In this document: piece after piece, positions 36,901 to 38,598 of the stretch
Numbering within the stretch: the first letter of the stretch is position 1
Layout: the number at the start of each line of letters is the position of its first letter
Origin: Phallusia fumigata
Taxonomy: Eukaryota > Chordata > Ascidiacea > Phlebobranchia > Ascidiidae
Direction of reading: 5' to 3'
DNA: 38,598 nucleotides
Assembly: GCA_008931825.1 (NCBI GenBank)
Contig: QXVZ01012744.1
Location: 1-38,598 of the forward strand
Made by a program: the position numbers and the translations under genes
The notes under the pieces: generated by a model
What the model was told of the DNA's origin: nothing
Seen by the model: only the letters and a program-made list of their open reading frames with translations
Database searches by the model: none

Positions 36901-38074
36901 TGGTCTGAAATCATTTTGCTCGAAAATTCGATATTCCAAGCGACCCGTAAGTCTTTGTATATTCTTATAGTCGTCTGATTCTTATTTTTGTCATTTCCTA
37001 CTTAATAGCTACTAAAACATATGCCTCAACGGTTGGTGTCCAGCACATTCTTGTTCCAATCGTAAACGTATCTCCAAGTAACAACGGTAATTGTATAGTG
37101 CGTCAACTTGTAGTTATTACGAGGACACAGCCTTTTTGGACCTAACCACTTAAAAAACTTGTTTATTTTTTCAAGATTAAGCAGTTGGACCTTGGTGGAA
37201 ACCCGATTGCTCGACAGGGTATCGAACATATCACATCGTGCGTCAATGAGATCAAAGTTCTTGGCCTTGGAGGTTGCGACCTTACTTCAGACGACATTAA
37301 GTTATTGACCAAGGGCATCAGTACTTTACAACAACCGGTAGGTTCCTTTGGGCTACTTTAAGTGCAACCGTTTCAAACGTTTCGAGTTCCAAGGACATTT
37401 GCTTATTTGCGTACAGATGGTTTCAGAATAATAACACAATGCATGGCGATGAAAAACAAACTTACTAATGATCAACTTAAAAACGCGTTTTTTGTAGATG
37501 ACTCGTCTCTTTCTGGACTGGAATGTAATAGGTGATCTTGGTGCTAAATATCTTGCCCAATGCGCCAGCAAAATCCATTGGCTACATTTGGGAAATTGCG
37601 GAATCTCAATGGTCGGTGCCCAGGAATTCCGCGACCAGGTATTTGGATTGACAACTTTAGGGAAATGTTTAAACATAATATGTTTTAGTTGCACATGTAC
37701 TTCTCAAGTTAAAGTACACGTTTTTCCCCTATAAAGTTAAAGTTTTTTGGCTCTTACGCGCACATTGGTATTTTTTAACTTTTTTTTGATGTAGCTACTA
37801 GGCTGACAACTTTGAAACTAGTTTTATCCTGGTCGTCAAAGGCCTGGGCCAATGCCTGAATTTCGGACAAAAATCCTGTACTTTACGTAGAACTGACTGC
37901 TCCGATCGAGCGCATTGACTTTTCCAGTGCTATTATTGCAAAATTTACGGGAGGCAGCTTGAAGTTCTGTAATGTTACGTAGATTAAAAAATGGTCATAG
38001 ATAACCAGTGTGTTACATTTTTACAGAACTGCTGCCGCATAATGGGACTTCCAATGCAGTATACAGGAGAGTAG
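33939..38074 (+). CDS. NACHT-LRR (NLR-like) receptor, eight exons as modelled
   Basis: Exons: 33939-34019, 34256-34364, 34505-36177, 36451-36609, 36791-36946, 37176-37337, 37498-37638, 38027-38074, about 842 residues. NLRs are cytosolic sensors that oligomerise through a nucleotide-binding NACHT domain. The large exon 3 carries NACHT: Walker A GRAGIGKT (160-167), a Walker B region IFIEGLDK (235-242) where NLRs usually have a D-G-L-D-E pattern, and a sensor-like FVTTRTG, then a helical NACHT-associated region with FTEQIWQDFFAACHLI. Exons 4-7 (residues 622-827) encode ribonuclease-inhibitor-type LRRs, for example LDLGGNPIARQGIEHI and LFLDWNVIGDLGAKYLAQ; each exon is 141-162 bp, phase 0 to 0, and carries about two repeats. 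The first 150 residues show no DEATH, CARD or pyrin domain. The last exon is short and weakly supported; the gene may continue past the window through a donor at its GTAGGT. Start: ATG at 33939, directly after AAAAAG. Confidence 0.82.
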
Positions 38075-38598
38075 GTTGAAACTTCTCATCTATCGCATAC
38101 GCAAATCTGCCTGTTGAATTTACCCTGAAATGTTTGGAAATGAGTTTTATGACCTGAAATATATTATTTTTTACCGTTCGTGTGCTTTCGTATTCGCAAA
38201 TAAAGTGACCATTCTATACAATTTGGTAAAAATGCAAGCTATGGAGTTTTCGGCTGTAAAAAACTTTTGATTGGTTTTGTTTCCGATTGGTGATGCTGCG
38301 GCGCATCTAGGCCTGACTAAGCGTAATCGGAGATTTTTTTCAGAATCACTGTGACAACAGTTCATAGTCTTCCAATACGTGATGCTGTAAATGTTTTAGA
38401 TACATTAGGAAAGACTTATGTGTAAACGTTTCCATTTAACCGTATCCAAACCCCTCAAAGGTTGTTTTTTGCAACGATCGCATTAAACAATTTACTCGTA
38501 CCTTTTATTCGTAAGTGCCGACTTAAAAATCAAGTACATTTCGATAACAATCGATAAATATGAAACTCAAACTCAAAAGGTACGAGATAAATAATCAT
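38075..38598. other. window end, downstream of the NLR model
   Basis: AT-rich, with no LRR-coding frame found on the plus strand and no other recognisable feature. It is either 3' flank or an intron of the NLR gene. Confidence 0.4.

Overview
The window looks like nuclear DNA of a chordate with short introns, most likely an ascidian of the genus Ciona (C. savignyi is the best guess). The evidence is as follows. Genes are split into many exons with GT-AG introns, mostly about 60-700 bp. The proteins read as chordate orthologues: DHX34, PACRGL, VHL, an SLC43A3-like carrier and a NACHT-LRR receptor. The DNA is AT-rich. Four single-N joins are each flanked by two near-identical tandem copies, which is what merging two divergent haplotypes of one animal leaves behind; C. 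savignyi is known for extreme heterozygosity and a haplotype-merged reference. Species is inference; 'tunicate-like animal' is better supported.

Layout. Bases 1-8.8 kb hold no gene I can support; they may be the long first intron of a minus-strand gene whose first coding exon is at 8792-9077 (an acidic, Ser-rich N-terminus with a SUMO-type IKME motif, family not recognised). Three of the four single-N false duplications lie here and the fourth lies at 10651-11523. A GC-rich patch near 4.56-4.98 kb has E2F-like and RFX X-box-like sites. Bases 9.1-13.3 kb are mostly non-coding, with a weak candidate for a small minus-strand membrane-protein gene starting at 13538.

From 14.4 to 23.1 kb, four well supported genes all lie on the minus strand: VHL (one exon), a five-exon CARF-like/Ulp-like/PHD protein whose protease triad looks lost, an intronless SLC43A3-like transporter, and PACRGL (four exons). 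PACRGL is head-to-head with DHX34, 355 bp apart. DHX34 occupies 23.4-33.1 kb on the plus strand; I could place 22 coding exons giving about 1195 residues with every SF2 helicase motif intact. Its intron 16 holds two different inverted-repeat elements. A NACHT-LRR gene (eight exons, about 842 residues as modelled) fills 33.9-38.1 kb on the plus strand.

The genes do not form one pathway: VHL is the oxygen-sensing ubiquitin-ligase adaptor, DHX34 acts in nonsense-mediated decay, PACRGL is a relative of a ciliary doublet-microtubule protein, the SLC43 carrier moves nucleobases or amino acids, and the NLR is an innate immune sensor type. No clear undescribed multi-gene system is visible. The most unusual items are the apparent pseudo-protease gene, the foldback elements (one with a hammerhead-like core) in the DHX34 intron, and the NLR with an altered Walker B and no recognisable effector domain.
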